A DNA stretch of 64,000 nt, taken from contig NZ_KI632512.1 of assembly GCF_000504305.1 (NCBI RefSeq), positions 1,251,750 to 1,315,749 of the forward strand, written 5' to 3'. Under the pieces are notes generated by a model that had not been told where the DNA came from, made no database searches, and worked only from the letters and a program-made list of their open reading frames with translations. A program made the position numbers and the translations under genes. Positions within the stretch are counted from its first letter, which is position 1. The number at the start of each line of letters is the position of its first letter. Source of the DNA: Nitratidesulfovibrio termitidis HI1. Its GTDB lineage: Bacteria > Desulfobacterota > Desulfovibrionia > Desulfovibrionales > Desulfovibrionaceae. Below, one piece after another: positions 53,015-62,366 of the stretch.

Positions 53015-54280
53015 CTACGCATCGGGGAAAAGGGCCATCAGATCCGAAAGCTCTTCCCGGCGGCGAATCAACCGGGGCTGGCCGTCAAGGCCGATCAGCA
53101 CCTCGGCGGGGCGCAACCGCTGGTTGTACGTGGAACTCATGGCGTAGCCATAGGCCCCGGCATCCAGCACGCCCAGGATGTCGCCTTCCTGAATGGCGGG
53201 CAACTGCCGTTCCTTGGCCATGATGTCGCCGCTCTCGCAGATGTTGCCCACCACGGTCTGGGGGTACAGGGCCGCGTCCGGGCTGCCGCCCGCGCGGTAC
53301 ACCTCGATGTCGTGGTGCGCGTCGTACATCACCGGGCGGGCCAGCACGTTGAAGCCAAGGTCGGTGCCCACGTAGCGGGTGGGGCCGTTGTTCTTGGTGG
53401 CGTGCACGGCGCCCAGCAGCAGCCCGCATTCGGCCACCACGTAGCGGCCTGGCTCGATGTAGAAGCGGCCCTTGTAGCCGGTGCGTTCCGACCAGCCGGA
53501 AATGAGCGCGTGAAAACGTTCCGCCGTGGCGGCCAGGTCCAGCCGGGGCTGGTCTTCGTACTTGCGGTAGGGAATGCCGAAGCCGCCGCCGAAGTCGATG
53601 ACTTCCACGGTGTCGAATTTTTCCGCCACGGACAGCAGGAATTCCGCCGCCGCCACGTACCCGTCCGGTTCCAGGAACAGCGAGCCGATGTGCTGGTTGA
53701 TGCCCGCCAGGGTCATGTCGTGCTTGGCCAGAATGGCCCGCAGTTCGGCCAGCGAGGCGTCTGAGGGGTCCACGCCGAACTTGGTGGCCTTGCCCGCCGT
53801 GACCACCTTCTGGTGGTGCCCCGCGCCGATGCCCGGGTTGAAGCGCACCATCACCTTGCCGCCCCGGTTCACCCTGCCCAGGGTATCGAGCTGCGACAGC
53901 GAATCCACGCTCACCAGAAGCCCGTGCGACACGGCGTTGGCAAGTTCCGCCTCGGACACGTTGTTGCACACGTACAGGATCTGGTCCGGGGTGAACCCGG
54001 CGGCCTTGTTGACGTGGATTTCGCCGGGCGACATGGCGTCCACCACCAGCCCTTCCTCGCGCACGATGCGCAGCAGGGACAGGTTGGTGTTGGCCTTGGC
54101 CGAATAGTTCACGAAAAAGCCGGGATGCGACGACAGCCCCTTCATGTCGCGGCAGCGTGCGCGCAGCAGGGCCTCGCTGTAGACATACAGGGGGCTGCCG
54201 TAGGCGGCCACCAGTTCTTCGGGCGTGGTCCGGCCGAAGAAGCCGACCGCATCGGTGTACGTGGAACGAACGTTGGGCAT
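53015..54280 (-). CDS. lysA: Diaminopimelate decarboxylase
   Basis: A 421-residue PLP enzyme converting meso-diaminopimelate to lysine. The PLP lysine is in FFVNYSAKANTNLSLLR; other residues are SVDSLSQLDTLG, FDTVEVIDFGGGFGIPY, EPGRYVVAECG, GNICESGDIMAKER and DAGAYGYAMSSTYNQRLRP. Full length. The ATG at 54278-54280 is preceded by GGAGAC. The TrmB-type regulator gene lies 62 bases upstream on the same strand, so the two may be co-transcribed and the regulator may respond to lysine supply; this is inference. Confidence 0.95.
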   Translation of the reverse strand: MPNVRSTYTDAVGFFGRTTPEELVAAYGSPLYVYSEALLRARCRDMKGLSSHPGFFVNYSAKANTNLSLLRIVREEGLVVDAMSPGEIHVNKAAGFTPDQILYVCNNVSEAELANAVSHGLLVSVDSLSQLDTLGRVNRGGKVMVRFNPGIGAGHHQKVVTAGKATKFGVDPSDASLAELRAILAKHDMTLAGINQHIGSLFLEPDGYVAAAEFLLSVAEKFDTVEVIDFGGGFGIPYRKYEDQPRLDLAATAERFHALISGWSERTGYKGRFYIEPGRYVVAECGLLLGAVHATKNNGPTRYVGTDLGFNVLARPVMYDAHHDIEVYRAGGSPDAALYPQTVVGNICESGDIMAKERQLPAIQEGDILGVLDAGAYGYAMSSTYNQRLRPAEVLIGLDGQPRLIRRREELSDLMALFPDA

Positions 54281-54342
54281 GAAGGTCTCCGTCGTGTTTC
54301 CGGCGCGGGCCGCGTTGCGCGCGGCGTGCGTCCGGTGGTGCG

Positions 54343-55122
54343 TCAATTGTCCGAAAGGGGGTCCGCCCCGGCGGCAGGCATGATGCCCGGCATGGTGCCC
54401 GGCATGGCTGCGCGGATACGGATCAGTTCCATTTCGTGAAGTATGGCCTCGCGCATCAGGTACACTAGGTGCTCGTTGCGCGAATACAGGCAGCGCCCGC
54501 TTACGCCCGGTTCCAGCAGGCCGGCAATGACCTCGCTGGTGTCGGCAATGAGCTTCACGTGCCCGGTGCCTGCCTGGTTCTTCAGAAAGGTGGCCCCGGC
54601 AATGCCCGGATCGGCATTGGACAGCAGCACCACCTTCAGCCCCCGCGCCACGCAGTCGTCAAACTCGCGCCGGAACAGCGCCACATTGTCCGCGTGCATG
54701 GATGCGTACACCCGCAGCCGCGCCAGGTGCAGCATGTTGCGGATCTTGTCCTCGGTGTTGCGCAGGCCCGCCACGGTCAGATAGGGCGTCTCGTCCGGTT
54801 CGGTGTCCGGCAGGTGCGATTCGAGGAATGCCAGCGTGCCTTCGGCATCGCGCCGCAGGTTCAGCAACAGTTCCTCGCGCGGGACGGCCATGTACCGGCT
54901 GGTATCGCCGCTGGCCACCACGGCCCCGCCCTTTTCCACCAGGCTCGACAACGCCGCGTAGGCGTTGGAGCGCGAAATTCCGGCGGCCTTGGCCGCCTCG
55001 TACCCGGTCATGGGACCATGGGGACTATGGGGATTCTGGCCCGCGTGCCGCAGCAGGGTGAGGTACATCAACGATTCCTGCTGGGTGAAGCCGAACTTGC
55101 GCAAAGCCTGAATGAGTTCCAT
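54343..55122 (-). CDS. TrmB-family transcriptional regulator
   Basis: A 259-residue regulator. The N-terminal winged helix is TrmB-like: LRKFGFTQQESLMYLTLLRHA, GYEAAKAAGISRSNAYAALSSLVEKGG. A C-terminal TrmB-type ligand/PLD-like domain follows (LHLARLRVYASMHADNVALFRREFDDCVARGLKVVLLSN). A short tail with MPGTMPGIMPAAG repeats ends it. The ATG at 55120-55122 gives a clean start. It is divergent from the M20 amidohydrolase gene; repeated TGGTACT boxes overlap its probable promoter. The effector is unknown. Confidence 0.8.
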   Translation of the reverse strand: MELIQALRKFGFTQQESLMYLTLLRHAGQNPHSPHGPMTGYEAAKAAGISRSNAYAALSSLVEKGGAVVASGDTSRYMAVPREELLLNLRRDAEGTLAFLESHLPDTEPDETPYLTVAGLRNTEDKIRNMLHLARLRVYASMHADNVALFRREFDDCVARGLKVVLLSNADPGIAGATFLKNQAGTGHVKLIADTSEVIAGLLEPGVSGRCLYSRNEHLVYLMREAILHEMELIRIRAAMPGTMPGIMPAAGADPLSDN

Positions 55123-55364
55123 GCGCTTCCTTCCAAAAGCCCGCCGGGCGGCGGGGTACCGGTGCATGAGTGTCGGACGACCGGAAACCGGAGGGGCTGA
55201 CGGGATGGCAAAGGACGGGGCTGACGATAACGCCACCTTGCGCTACACTGGCCGAGGTGCCGTCCCGGCATCCGACGATGTTTCTCCGCCCCGCTCCGTG
55301 CGCCCTGGCCAGTTGCTGGCCGTGACGCCACCGGGTCCCGTGCGCGGCGGGAAAGACTCATGCG

Positions 55365-55408
55365 TGGTACTTATTGGTACTACTAACGCCGCGTCCGCGA
55401 TTTGTCAA
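55365..55408 (-). promoter_or_regulatory. Promoter and candidate operator of the TrmB-type gene
   Basis: On the minus strand TTGACA (55403-55408) is followed after 17 bases by TAGTAG (55380-55385). The direct repeats TGGTACT at 55365-55371 and 55375-55381 (plus strand), 10 bases apart, cover the -10 and start region, as expected for an autoregulated gene. Confidence 0.5.
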
Positions 55409-55581
55409 CGTCCGAAGCACGAAATCAAGGGTCCGGAGGCCAGCGGAAACGCCGCCACCGTCGGTCCGGCGAACATATGCTCCCGGGCCCAAAGCGCGCC
55501 GTGCCCGCGCCGTGCCCGTACCCATCGCACGTACATCGCCGCGCCCCGCCGCAGACAGGCCGGGACACGGCAGGAGAGCCC

Positions 55582-56784
55582 ATGGAATCCCTTTCCGACC
55601 GCGTCCGCGCGGCCGCACCGCACATCGTCGACCTGCGCCGCCGCCTGCACCGCATCCCCGAGATCGGCTTCAACGAGGTGCGCACCGCCGCCCTGGTGGC
55701 GGAGGAACTGGCCGCGCTGGGCCTGCCGGTGCGCACCGGCATTGCGGGCACCGGGGTTACCGCCCTGCTCGGTTCCGGGCGGCCCGGCCCCACGGTGATG
55801 CTGCGCGCCGACATGGACGCCCTGCCCATCACCGAGGCCACCGGGCTCCCCTATGCTTCCGAGCACCCCGGCTGCATGCACGCCTGCGGGCACGACATGC
55901 ACATGGCCATGTTGCTGGGCGCGGCGCGGGTGCTTGCCGGTCTGGCGGAGCAGAACCCCGGCGCGCTGCGCGGGCGCATCCTGTTCCTGTTCCAGCCTGC
56001 GGAAGAAGGCCCCGGCGGGGCCGCGCCCATGATCGAGGCAGGCGTGCTGGACGATCCCAAGGTGGACGTATGTCTTGGCGCGCACGTCTGGCCGGAGATT
56101 CCCGCCGGTTTCGTGGGGGTCAAGCCCGGCCCGCTCATGGCAGCCATGGACCGCTTCGAGCTGACCGTGCTGGGCAAGGGTGGCCATGCCGCCAACCCGC
56201 ACCTGTGCGTTGACGCGCTGGAAACCGCCACCCAGGTGGTGGGCGCGCTGCAGCGGGTGGTCAGCCGCATGACCAGCCCGCTGGAGCCGGTCATCCTGAC
56301 CATCGGCGAACTGCACGCGGGCACGGCGTACAACGTCATTCCCGGCGAGGCGCGCATGGCGGGCACGGTGCGGGCCTTTGCGCCCGAGGTGCGCAACCTG
56401 TGGGAGCAGCGCATCAACCAGGTGGCGGGCGGCGTGTGCGCGGCCATGGGGGCCACGCATCGGCTGGATTTCCAGTGGTGCCATCCGGCGGTGATCAACG
56501 ACCCGCGCGCTGCGGACGTGGTGCGTCGGGCCGCGCTGGACGCCGTGGGCGCGGACAGGGTGATGGAACCGGCGCCCACCATGGGCGGCGAGGACTTTTC
56601 CATGTTCCTGCAACGGGTACCGGGGTGCTTCTTCTTTGTCGGCTGCGGCGGCCCGGGCGTGGCCCCGGTGCACAACCCGGCCTTTGCCCCGGACGAATCG
56701 TGCCTGCCCGTGGGCGCCGAGGTGCTCTGCCGGGCCGCCGCGCGGCTGTGCGCCGGGTGGGATACGCCCCGGGCAAGAACGTAA
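55582..56784 (+). CDS. M20 family amidohydrolase
   Basis: A 400-residue metal-dependent amidohydrolase of the IAA-amino acid / hippurate hydrolase (M20D) type. Metal ligands: HACGHDMHMAMLLGAA (Cys, His), FLFQPAEEGPGGA (Glu pair) and the late PTMGGEDFSMF. The dimerisation domain has LTVLGKGGHAANPHLCVD. It cleaves an N-acyl amino acid or amino-acid amide; the substrate is unknown. CAGGAG lies before the ATG at 55582. It is divergent from the TrmB-type gene, which may regulate it. Confidence 0.88.
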   Translation: MESLSDRVRAAAPHIVDLRRRLHRIPEIGFNEVRTAALVAEELAALGLPVRTGIAGTGVTALLGSGRPGPTVMLRADMDALPITEATGLPYASEHPGCMHACGHDMHMAMLLGAARVLAGLAEQNPGALRGRILFLFQPAEEGPGGAAPMIEAGVLDDPKVDVCLGAHVWPEIPAGFVGVKPGPLMAAMDRFELTVLGKGGHAANPHLCVDALETATQVVGALQRVVSRMTSPLEPVILTIGELHAGTAYNVIPGEARMAGTVRAFAPEVRNLWEQRINQVAGGVCAAMGATHRLDFQWCHPAVINDPRAADVVRRAALDAVGADRVMEPAPTMGGEDFSMFLQRVPGCFFFVGCGGPGVAPVHNPAFAPDESCLPVGAEVLCRAAARLCAGWDTPRART

Positions 56785-56850
56785 CCGGTGACCGGGACGT
56801 AATTGGCGACCGGGACGTGACCGGCGACCGGGACATAACCGGCGACAGGA
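56781..56850. repeat. 18-bp tandem repeat after the M20 gene
   Basis: Nearly four copies of an 18-base unit (GTAACCGGTGACCGGGAC and variants) at 56781, 56799, 56817 and 56835, starting at the end of the M20 gene. It is outside the coding frame and has no clear function. Confidence 0.8.
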
Positions 56851-57074
56851 TGCTCCATGCCCCGCCAGTCCGCGCGAATCCCCGACCGGTCCCCCCGGCA
56901 ATGCCAGCTACGCGGCACGCCCCGCGCGCCCATCCCCGCGCCAGGAATAATCTTTGACATTCCCTACGGGGCGGGCGATGGTCCACGGGTCCGCCCGGTC
57001 GCCGCGGCTGTTGCCGCCCCATTCATTTCGACCGGCGGATACCCACCACAGATTCTCCCCCAAGGAGCCCCAAC

Positions 57075-57497
57075 ATGGCACTCAAGAACGGCGATACCGT
57101 CCGCGTTCACTACACCGGCACGCTGGACGACGGCACCGAATTCGATTCCTCGCGCGACCGCGAACCCCTGGAATTCACCCTGGGTGAAGGCATGCTCATC
57201 CCCGGCTTCGAAAAGGCCGTGCTGGGCCTTGGCAAGGGCCAGTCGGTGAAGATCACCATTCCCGCCGCCGAAGCTTACGGCGACCACGTGGAAGAAATGA
57301 TCATCACCGTGCCCCGCGACCAGGTGCCCCCGCACATCGAACCCGAAGTGGGCCTGATGCTGCAGCTCATGACCGACGACGGCGAACTTGATGTCACCGT
57401 CACCGACGTCACCGAAGAGCACGTCACCCTCGACGCCAACCATCCCCTGGCTGGCGAAGACCTGACCTTCGACATCGAGCTCGTGGAAATCTGCTAG
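57075..57497 (+). CDS. FKBP-type peptidyl-prolyl isomerase (SlyD-like)
   Basis: A 140-residue cytosolic prolyl isomerase. FKBP core: VRVHYTGTLDDGTEFDSS, LEFTLGEGMLIPGFEKAVLGLGKGQ and a C-terminal HPLAGEDLTFDIELVEI, with an insert-in-flap region (VPRDQVPPHIEPEVGLML) that acts as chaperone domain in SlyD. Unlike E. coli SlyD there is no His-rich metal tail. The ATG at 57075 follows CAAGGAG. It stands alone and ends at a terminator. Confidence 0.92.
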   Translation: MALKNGDTVRVHYTGTLDDGTEFDSSRDREPLEFTLGEGMLIPGFEKAVLGLGKGQSVKITIPAAEAYGDHVEEMIITVPRDQVPPHIEPEVGLMLQLMTDDGELDVTVTDVTEEHVTLDANHPLAGEDLTFDIELVEIC

Positions 57498-57585
57498 GCG
57501 GATTCCGGCCCGTTTCGGCCAACTGCCGATAAGACCGGCCACCCGCAGCAGGACAGCCACACCGCTGCCCGGCCACCGATACGCC

Positions 57586-57615
57586 AACGGCGCCTCCCTC
57601 ACGGGGGGCGCCGTT
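57586..57615. terminator. Bidirectional terminator between FKBP and GGDEF genes
   Basis: AACGGCGCC(TCCC) pairs with (GGG)GGCGCCGTT with a TCAC loop, followed by TTTC on the plus strand. Confidence 0.85.
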
Positions 57616-57647
57616 TTCGCATCCGGAAGCCCGCAGCCCCGCCGCCG

Positions 57648-59306
57648 TCAGGAACCGCTCAGCGGTCCGCGCAGCCGGGCTGCCCCCTGCGGTTGCTCTC
57701 CATCGTCGGGCCTGCCCCACTCCTCTCCCACGGCGCGCTCGACATCGTCCCACAGCACCACCCGGTTGCGGCCCGCCTGTTTGGCCCGGTACAGCGCGTG
57801 GTCGGCCCTGGCCAGCAAATCCTCCAACGGCCCGTTGCCGAAACGCGGCGAGACGGCCATGCCCGCCACACCCACGCTGATGGCCACGGGCACGGGCACG
57901 CCCGCCTGGTGCAGGTCGATGCGCTCCACGTTGCGGCGCAGGCGCTCGGCCAGGGCCATGGCGTGCGGGGCGTCGGTATTGGGCGCGATGATGGCGAATT
58001 CCTCGCCGCCCATGCGCACCGCAAAATCGGACGAGCGCACCGTGCCCATTATGGCGGAGGACAGCTTGCGCAGCACTTCGTCTCCGGTGGCGTGGCCGTG
58101 CACGTCGTTGATGCGCTTGAAGTGGTCCAGGTCCAGCATCAGGCAGGCGCACGGCTGCCCGGCCCGGCGGCAGATGCTGACGATGCGCGCCCCCGCGTCG
58201 GCCAGCAGGCGGCGGTTGGCCAGCCCGGTCAGTTCGTCGGTGCCGGACAGGCGCTCCAGTTCGCCCACATGGGTGCCGATGCGCTCGGCCATGCGGCAGA
58301 AGTTGCGGTACAACCGCTCCAGTTCCGGCGGCATGCCCGAGGCATCGAGGCCGGGGCAGGCATTGCCGTATTCCCCGGCCATGATCCGCTCGGACATGGC
58401 CGAAATGCGCTCGATGGGCCCGGTGACCCGCCCCGCGAGGCGCAGCAGAAAGGGGGTAAGCGCGGCAATGGTCAGGCCGGACACCGCCAGCAGGAGCAGC
58501 AGCAGGCGGTGCATGTCGCCCAGCACGTCGGACACGGCGCGCTCCTGCACCAGCAGCCATTCGCCGTTCTTGAGCGGCAGTCCCGTCCCCAGCACCGCGT
58601 CACCGTCGCGGTTGCGGTAGATGGCCGGGCCGTCGGCGGGCGCATCAAGCGCGGGCAACGGGATGGGCTGCGTGCCTTCCGGGGCCAGCAGGGGCACGCC
58701 GGTGGCGGCGTCCACCAGAAAGGACGGGTCCACCGGGGTGCGCCGCAGGCTGCTGACCATGTCGAGCAGCGCGTCGATGCGCACCACGCCGAAGACCAGC
58801 CCGGCAAAGTCGCCCTGCGGATTCAGCACCGGGGCTGAAAAAATCACGATGGCCTTGCCCGAGGTGCGCCCCGTCAGCACGCGCGAAATGAACGGCTGCC
58901 CCTGCCGCGCCCGTAGGAAGTATTCGCGGTCGGAAAGGTCCACGCCGCCTTCGGGCATGTCGAAGTCAAGCACGGTGCGCCCGGCGGCATCCACGTAGAC
59001 CAGGGAGCGGAAGTCGCCGTGGGCGTCCAGGAAGGCATGAAAATCCCGCCTCATGGCGGGCAGATTCACGGTACGCACCGCGTCGGTGCGCGACACGTGC
59101 ACCACGTCGGCCAGGCGGTAACCCAGCCAGCGTTCCACGTCGAAGCGGTGGTGGCGCAGTTCCGCCTGCATCTCGCCCTGGGCCTTGCGCAGCCCTTCGG
59201 TACGCAGCACGCCGTAGAACGCCGCCAGCGACAGTGCCAGCGGCAGCAGGATGAGCAACAGCGAGTAGAACCGAAGTTGCGCCTTTATGGTACGGCCAGG
59301 CCGCAT
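57648..59306 (-). CDS. Membrane diguanylate cyclase (dCache-HAMP-GGDEF)
   Basis: A 552-residue inner-membrane protein. A transmembrane helix at about 12-32 (YSLLLILLPLALSLAAFYG), a periplasmic Cache-type sensor (about 35-265, with DREYFLRARQGQPFISRVLTGRTSGK), a second helix at about 268-288 (LLLLLLAVSGLTIAALTPF), a HAMP linker, and a GGDEF domain (about 355-520). The active-site signature is MGGEEF at about 432-437, so it should make cyclic di-GMP from GTP. No RxxD inhibitory site is obvious just upstream. It probably senses a small extracytoplasmic ligand. Confidence 0.9.
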   Translation of the reverse strand: MRPGRTIKAQLRFYSLLLILLPLALSLAAFYGVLRTEGLRKAQGEMQAELRHHRFDVERWLGYRLADVVHVSRTDAVRTVNLPAMRRDFHAFLDAHGDFRSLVYVDAAGRTVLDFDMPEGGVDLSDREYFLRARQGQPFISRVLTGRTSGKAIVIFSAPVLNPQGDFAGLVFGVVRIDALLDMVSSLRRTPVDPSFLVDAATGVPLLAPEGTQPIPLPALDAPADGPAIYRNRDGDAVLGTGLPLKNGEWLLVQERAVSDVLGDMHRLLLLLLAVSGLTIAALTPFLLRLAGRVTGPIERISAMSERIMAGEYGNACPGLDASGMPPELERLYRNFCRMAERIGTHVGELERLSGTDELTGLANRRLLADAGARIVSICRRAGQPCACLMLDLDHFKRINDVHGHATGDEVLRKLSSAIMGTVRSSDFAVRMGGEEFAIIAPNTDAPHAMALAERLRRNVERIDLHQAGVPVPVAISVGVAGMAVSPRFGNGPLEDLLARADHALYRAKQAGRNRVVLWDDVERAVGEEWGRPDDGEQPQGAARLRGPLSGS

Positions 59307-59579
59307 GGCGTCAGTCTCCCCCCCCTCGAATGGCCTTTCGGCCCGTCACGGCGAATTCGCCCCGCCTTCAACGCTCCATGCGGCAATATCCGGCAAGATG
59401 CGACAGATGCGGCACGCCCCCCGGCACGCCGTGCATGGCAAACAGGGACCAATGTAAACGGCACGAAACCCGCGCGCAAGCGGATGTGTGACGGACACGA
59501 GCCGGATGGCGGGAGGAGGACACCATGCTGTCGGCAGGCATCCTCCAGCCGGCCATGCGGTGGCGCGCCCCCAACGCAG

Positions 59580-59605
59580 ACGGGGCGTCCCGAAGGACGC
59601 CCCGT
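59580..59605 (-). terminator. Terminator of the feo operon
   Basis: A perfect 11-base stem (ACGGGGCGTCC with GGACGCCCCGT) and a CGAA tetraloop, downstream of feoB. The minus-strand continuation lacks a long T run. An 11-bp tandem repeat (GCGCTGATGTC, three copies, 59622-59654) lies between it and feoB. Confidence 0.65.
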
Positions 59606-59676
59606 AGTGGTTGCGCATGTTGCGCTGATGTCGCGCTGATGTCGCGCTGATGCCGCGCGGGCCCAGCCCGGCGGGG

Positions 59677-61983
59677 TTAGCCCCCGGCCAGCATGGCGGT
59701 GCCGATCTGGTAGACGGCCACTGACAGGCCGAAGGCCAGGATGGTGCTGAACACGGTGCTGAAGATGGCCCAGCGCCACGAGCCCGATTCCTGCTTGATG
59801 GCCACCACGGTGACGAAGCAGGGGGCGTACAGCAGCACGAAGACCATCAGCGCGGCGGCAGCGGCGGGAGTCCAGTGCGGGTCGGCCTTGATGCGTTCGG
59901 CCAGCGACCCGGCGTCCTCGGCATCCACCTCGCCCAGCGAATAGGCCGTGCCCAGGGTGGAGACGATGACTTCCTTGGCCGCGAAGCCGCCCACCAGGGC
60001 GATGTTGGTGCGCCAGTCGAACCCGGCCGGGGCCGTCACCGACTCCAGCGCGAAGCCCACGCGGCCCGCGATGGAGTATTCCAGCCCGGCGGCGGCTTCC
60101 TCGGCGTCGATGACCGCAAGCTGCGCCTCGAACGGATCGGTTTCCTCGCCTTCGGCGGCGGCCTCGCCGTCTTCGGCGGTTGCGGGATCGGCAGGGGCTT
60201 CGGCCACGGCCTGTCCGCTGCCCTGTTCGGCAGTTTCCGCCCCGGCCACGTTTTCACCGGGGGTTTCCGCCGCTTCCTTCTGGGCGGTGACGGCGGCGCG
60301 CTGCGCCTCGAACGCGGCGGTGCGGTCCTCGGGCAGCTGCGGGAAGGTCATGGCCGCCCACAGCAGGATGGAGATGGCCAGAATGACGGTACCGGCCTTC
60401 TTGATGTACTGCCAGGTGCGCTCCCAGGTGTGGATGAGGATGCCGCGCAGGGTGGGCAGGCGGTACGGGGGCAGTTCCATGACGAAGGGGGTGGATTCGC
60501 CCTTGATCACCGTGGAGCGCAGCAGGCGCGCCACGATGAGCGCCATGCCCCAGCCCAGCAGGGTAAGGGCGAACATGGCCTGGGCTTCCTGCTCGGCAAA
60601 GAACACGCCCACGAACAGGATGAACACCGGCAGCTTGGCGCCGCAGGTCATGAACGGCGCGGTCAGGATGGTGGCCAGCCGTTCGCGCGGGCTGCGCAGG
60701 GTGCGCGCGGCCATGACGCCGGGCACGGCGCAGCCGCCCGCGATGCCGCCGGACACGATGTAGGGCATCACCGAGCAGCCATGCAGGCCGAACAGGCGGA
60801 ACACCCGGTCCAGCATGTAGGCCACGCGGGCCATGTAGCCGGAGTCTTCAAGGAAGGCGATCATCATGAACATCAGCATGATCAGCGGCACGAAGCCCAT
60901 GACCCCGCCCACGCCGTCGATGATGCCCGAAACCACCAGCGACTTCAGCAGGCCGTCGGGCAACGCGGCGGATGCCGCCTCGTTCATCCAGCCAAAGAAG
61001 GCTTCCACCCAGCCCATGGGGTATTCGCCGATGGCAAAGGTGATTTCATAAATGCCGTACAGCACGGCCAGCATGATCACCGGGCCGAGCAGGCGGTGGG
61101 TGAGCACGCGGTCCATGCGGTCCGAGGCGGCCAGGCGCTGCGAAAGCTCGTCGTGGCGGGTCAGCACGCCCTGGCGCAGCACGCCGGAAATGTACCCGTA
61201 GCGGTAGTCGGCGATGACGGCTTCAGGGTAGCTGTTCAGGGTGGCTTCCAGATGGCGGGCCACCTCGGCTGCCATGGCTTCCAGCTCTGCCGCCAGCGGA
61301 CCGGCGGCGCGGCCCAGGGCGCGGATGTCCTCGTCGCTTTCCAGATACTTCAGGGCCACCCAGCGGGCGGGATACTTTTCGGTAAGGAACCGGGCCGCCT
61401 CGATGCGCTCGACCATGCGGGCCAGCACCGGGTCAAGGTCCGGACCGTAGGAGATTTCCAGCGGCTTCCAGGGGGTGCCGCGCCTGGCGTCGCCATGGGC
61501 GACGGCGGCGGACATCAGGCCCTTCAGGCCTTCACCGGTGCGGGCCACGGTTTCCACCACGGGCAGGTCCAGCAGCTGCGACAGGCGCGCGGCGTCGATG
61601 CGCAGCCCCTGCTTGCGGGCCTCGTCGATCATGTTCAGGCCGAGGGCCACGGGAATGCCCAGTTCCATCAGCTGCACGGCCAGGTACAGGTTGCGCTCCA
61701 GCGCACCCGCGTTGATGACGTCGATGACCACGTCGGGGCGGTCTTCCACCAGCACGCGGCGGGCCACCACTTCTTCCTGGGTGTAGGCGGTAAGCGAATA
61801 GGTGCCGGGCAGGTCCACCACGCGCACTTCGCGCCCGTCCACGCGGGCGATGCCTTCCTTCTTTTCCACCGTGATGCCGGGGTAGTTGCCCACGTGCTGG
61901 CGCGAACCGGTGTACTCGTTGAACGCGGTGGTCTTGCCGGAGTTGGGGTTGCCCGCAAGGGCGACGATAACGTTGGCGGACAT
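59677..61983 (-). CDS. feoB: Ferrous iron transporter B
   Basis: A 768-residue inner-membrane Fe(II) transporter. The N-terminal G domain has G1 GNPNSGKTTAFN, the G2/G3 region NYPGITVEKKEG and VDLPGTYSL, and G4 LNMIDEA; a helical GDI domain follows; then two Gate motifs (SGGIAGGCAVPGVMAARTL and FMTCGAKLPVFILF) among about 8 helices. An unusual Ala/Glu-rich loop (about 565-635, EGEAAAEGEETDPFEAQ-like) is inserted between late helices. feoA lies 2 bases upstream, and the unit has a Fur-like box in front. Confidence 0.95.
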   Translation of the reverse strand: MSANVIVALAGNPNSGKTTAFNEYTGSRQHVGNYPGITVEKKEGIARVDGREVRVVDLPGTYSLTAYTQEEVVARRVLVEDRPDVVIDVINAGALERNLYLAVQLMELGIPVALGLNMIDEARKQGLRIDAARLSQLLDLPVVETVARTGEGLKGLMSAAVAHGDARRGTPWKPLEISYGPDLDPVLARMVERIEAARFLTEKYPARWVALKYLESDEDIRALGRAAGPLAAELEAMAAEVARHLEATLNSYPEAVIADYRYGYISGVLRQGVLTRHDELSQRLAASDRMDRVLTHRLLGPVIMLAVLYGIYEITFAIGEYPMGWVEAFFGWMNEAASAALPDGLLKSLVVSGIIDGVGGVMGFVPLIMLMFMMIAFLEDSGYMARVAYMLDRVFRLFGLHGCSVMPYIVSGGIAGGCAVPGVMAARTLRSPRERLATILTAPFMTCGAKLPVFILFVGVFFAEQEAQAMFALTLLGWGMALIVARLLRSTVIKGESTPFVMELPPYRLPTLRGILIHTWERTWQYIKKAGTVILAISILLWAAMTFPQLPEDRTAAFEAQRAAVTAQKEAAETPGENVAGAETAEQGSGQAVAEAPADPATAEDGEAAAEGEETDPFEAQLAVIDAEEAAAGLEYSIAGRVGFALESVTAPAGFDWRTNIALVGGFAAKEVIVSTLGTAYSLGEVDAEDAGSLAERIKADPHWTPAAAAALMVFVLLYAPCFVTVVAIKQESGSWRWAIFSTVFSTILAFGLSVAVYQIGTAMLAGG

Positions 61984-61985
61984 GG

Positions 61986-62243
61986 CTACTCCTGCGGACG
62001 GGGCTTGGCGTCGATCTCGACGGCGATGAAGTCGGCCTCGTTGTTGCGCAACGAAAGGGTGAACCCCTTCAGGCGCAGGGCCACCGGATCCATCAGGGGC
62101 GCACGGCCCATGACTTCCACTTCCGCACCGGGGATCAGCCCCATGTCACGGATGCGCCGCCCCAGTTCGCCATGCGCGTCAACCTTGGCGATGCGCGCCC
62201 GCTGGCCCACGGCCAGTTGCCGCAGGGGAATGGTTTTGCCCAT
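61986..62243 (-). CDS. feoA: Ferrous iron transport protein A
   Basis: An 85-residue SH3-like FeoA: IPLRQLAVGQRARIAKVDAHGELGRRIRDMGLIPGAEVEVMGRAPLMDPVALRLKG pattern, quoted here in parts (LRQLAVGQRARI; RIRDMGLIPGAEVEVM). It helps FeoB in the cytosol. GGAGGAG lies before the ATG at 62243. It is coupled to feoB with a 2-base gap. A Fur-like box lies about 50 bases upstream. Confidence 0.92.
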   Translation of the reverse strand: MGKTIPLRQLAVGQRARIAKVDAHGELGRRIRDMGLIPGAEVEVMGRAPLMDPVALRLKGFTLSLRNNEADFIAVEIDAKPRPQE

Positions 62244-62291
62244 CTTTGTGTCTCCTCCTCGCTGTGCGCGGGCTGGCTGCCCCCGCGAAAT

Positions 62292-62306
62292 TGAAAATCT
62301 TTCTCA
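62292..62306 (-). promoter_or_regulatory. Fur-like box upstream of feoAB
   Basis: TGAAAATCTTTCTCA matches the 7-1-7 Fur pattern TGATAAT-N-ATTATCA at 11 of 14 positions. It is 49 bases before the feoA start. Confidence 0.6.
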
Positions 62307-62366
62307 TTGAATGGCGTTAAAAAAAGGCACGGCCCTCGGGCCGGCCATCACCAGCTTGTCACAGTG

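Noticed and set aside
59875-62310. Long plus-strand open frame opposite feoB
   Set aside because: Antisense shadow; its His/Gln-rich translation reflects feoB codons.
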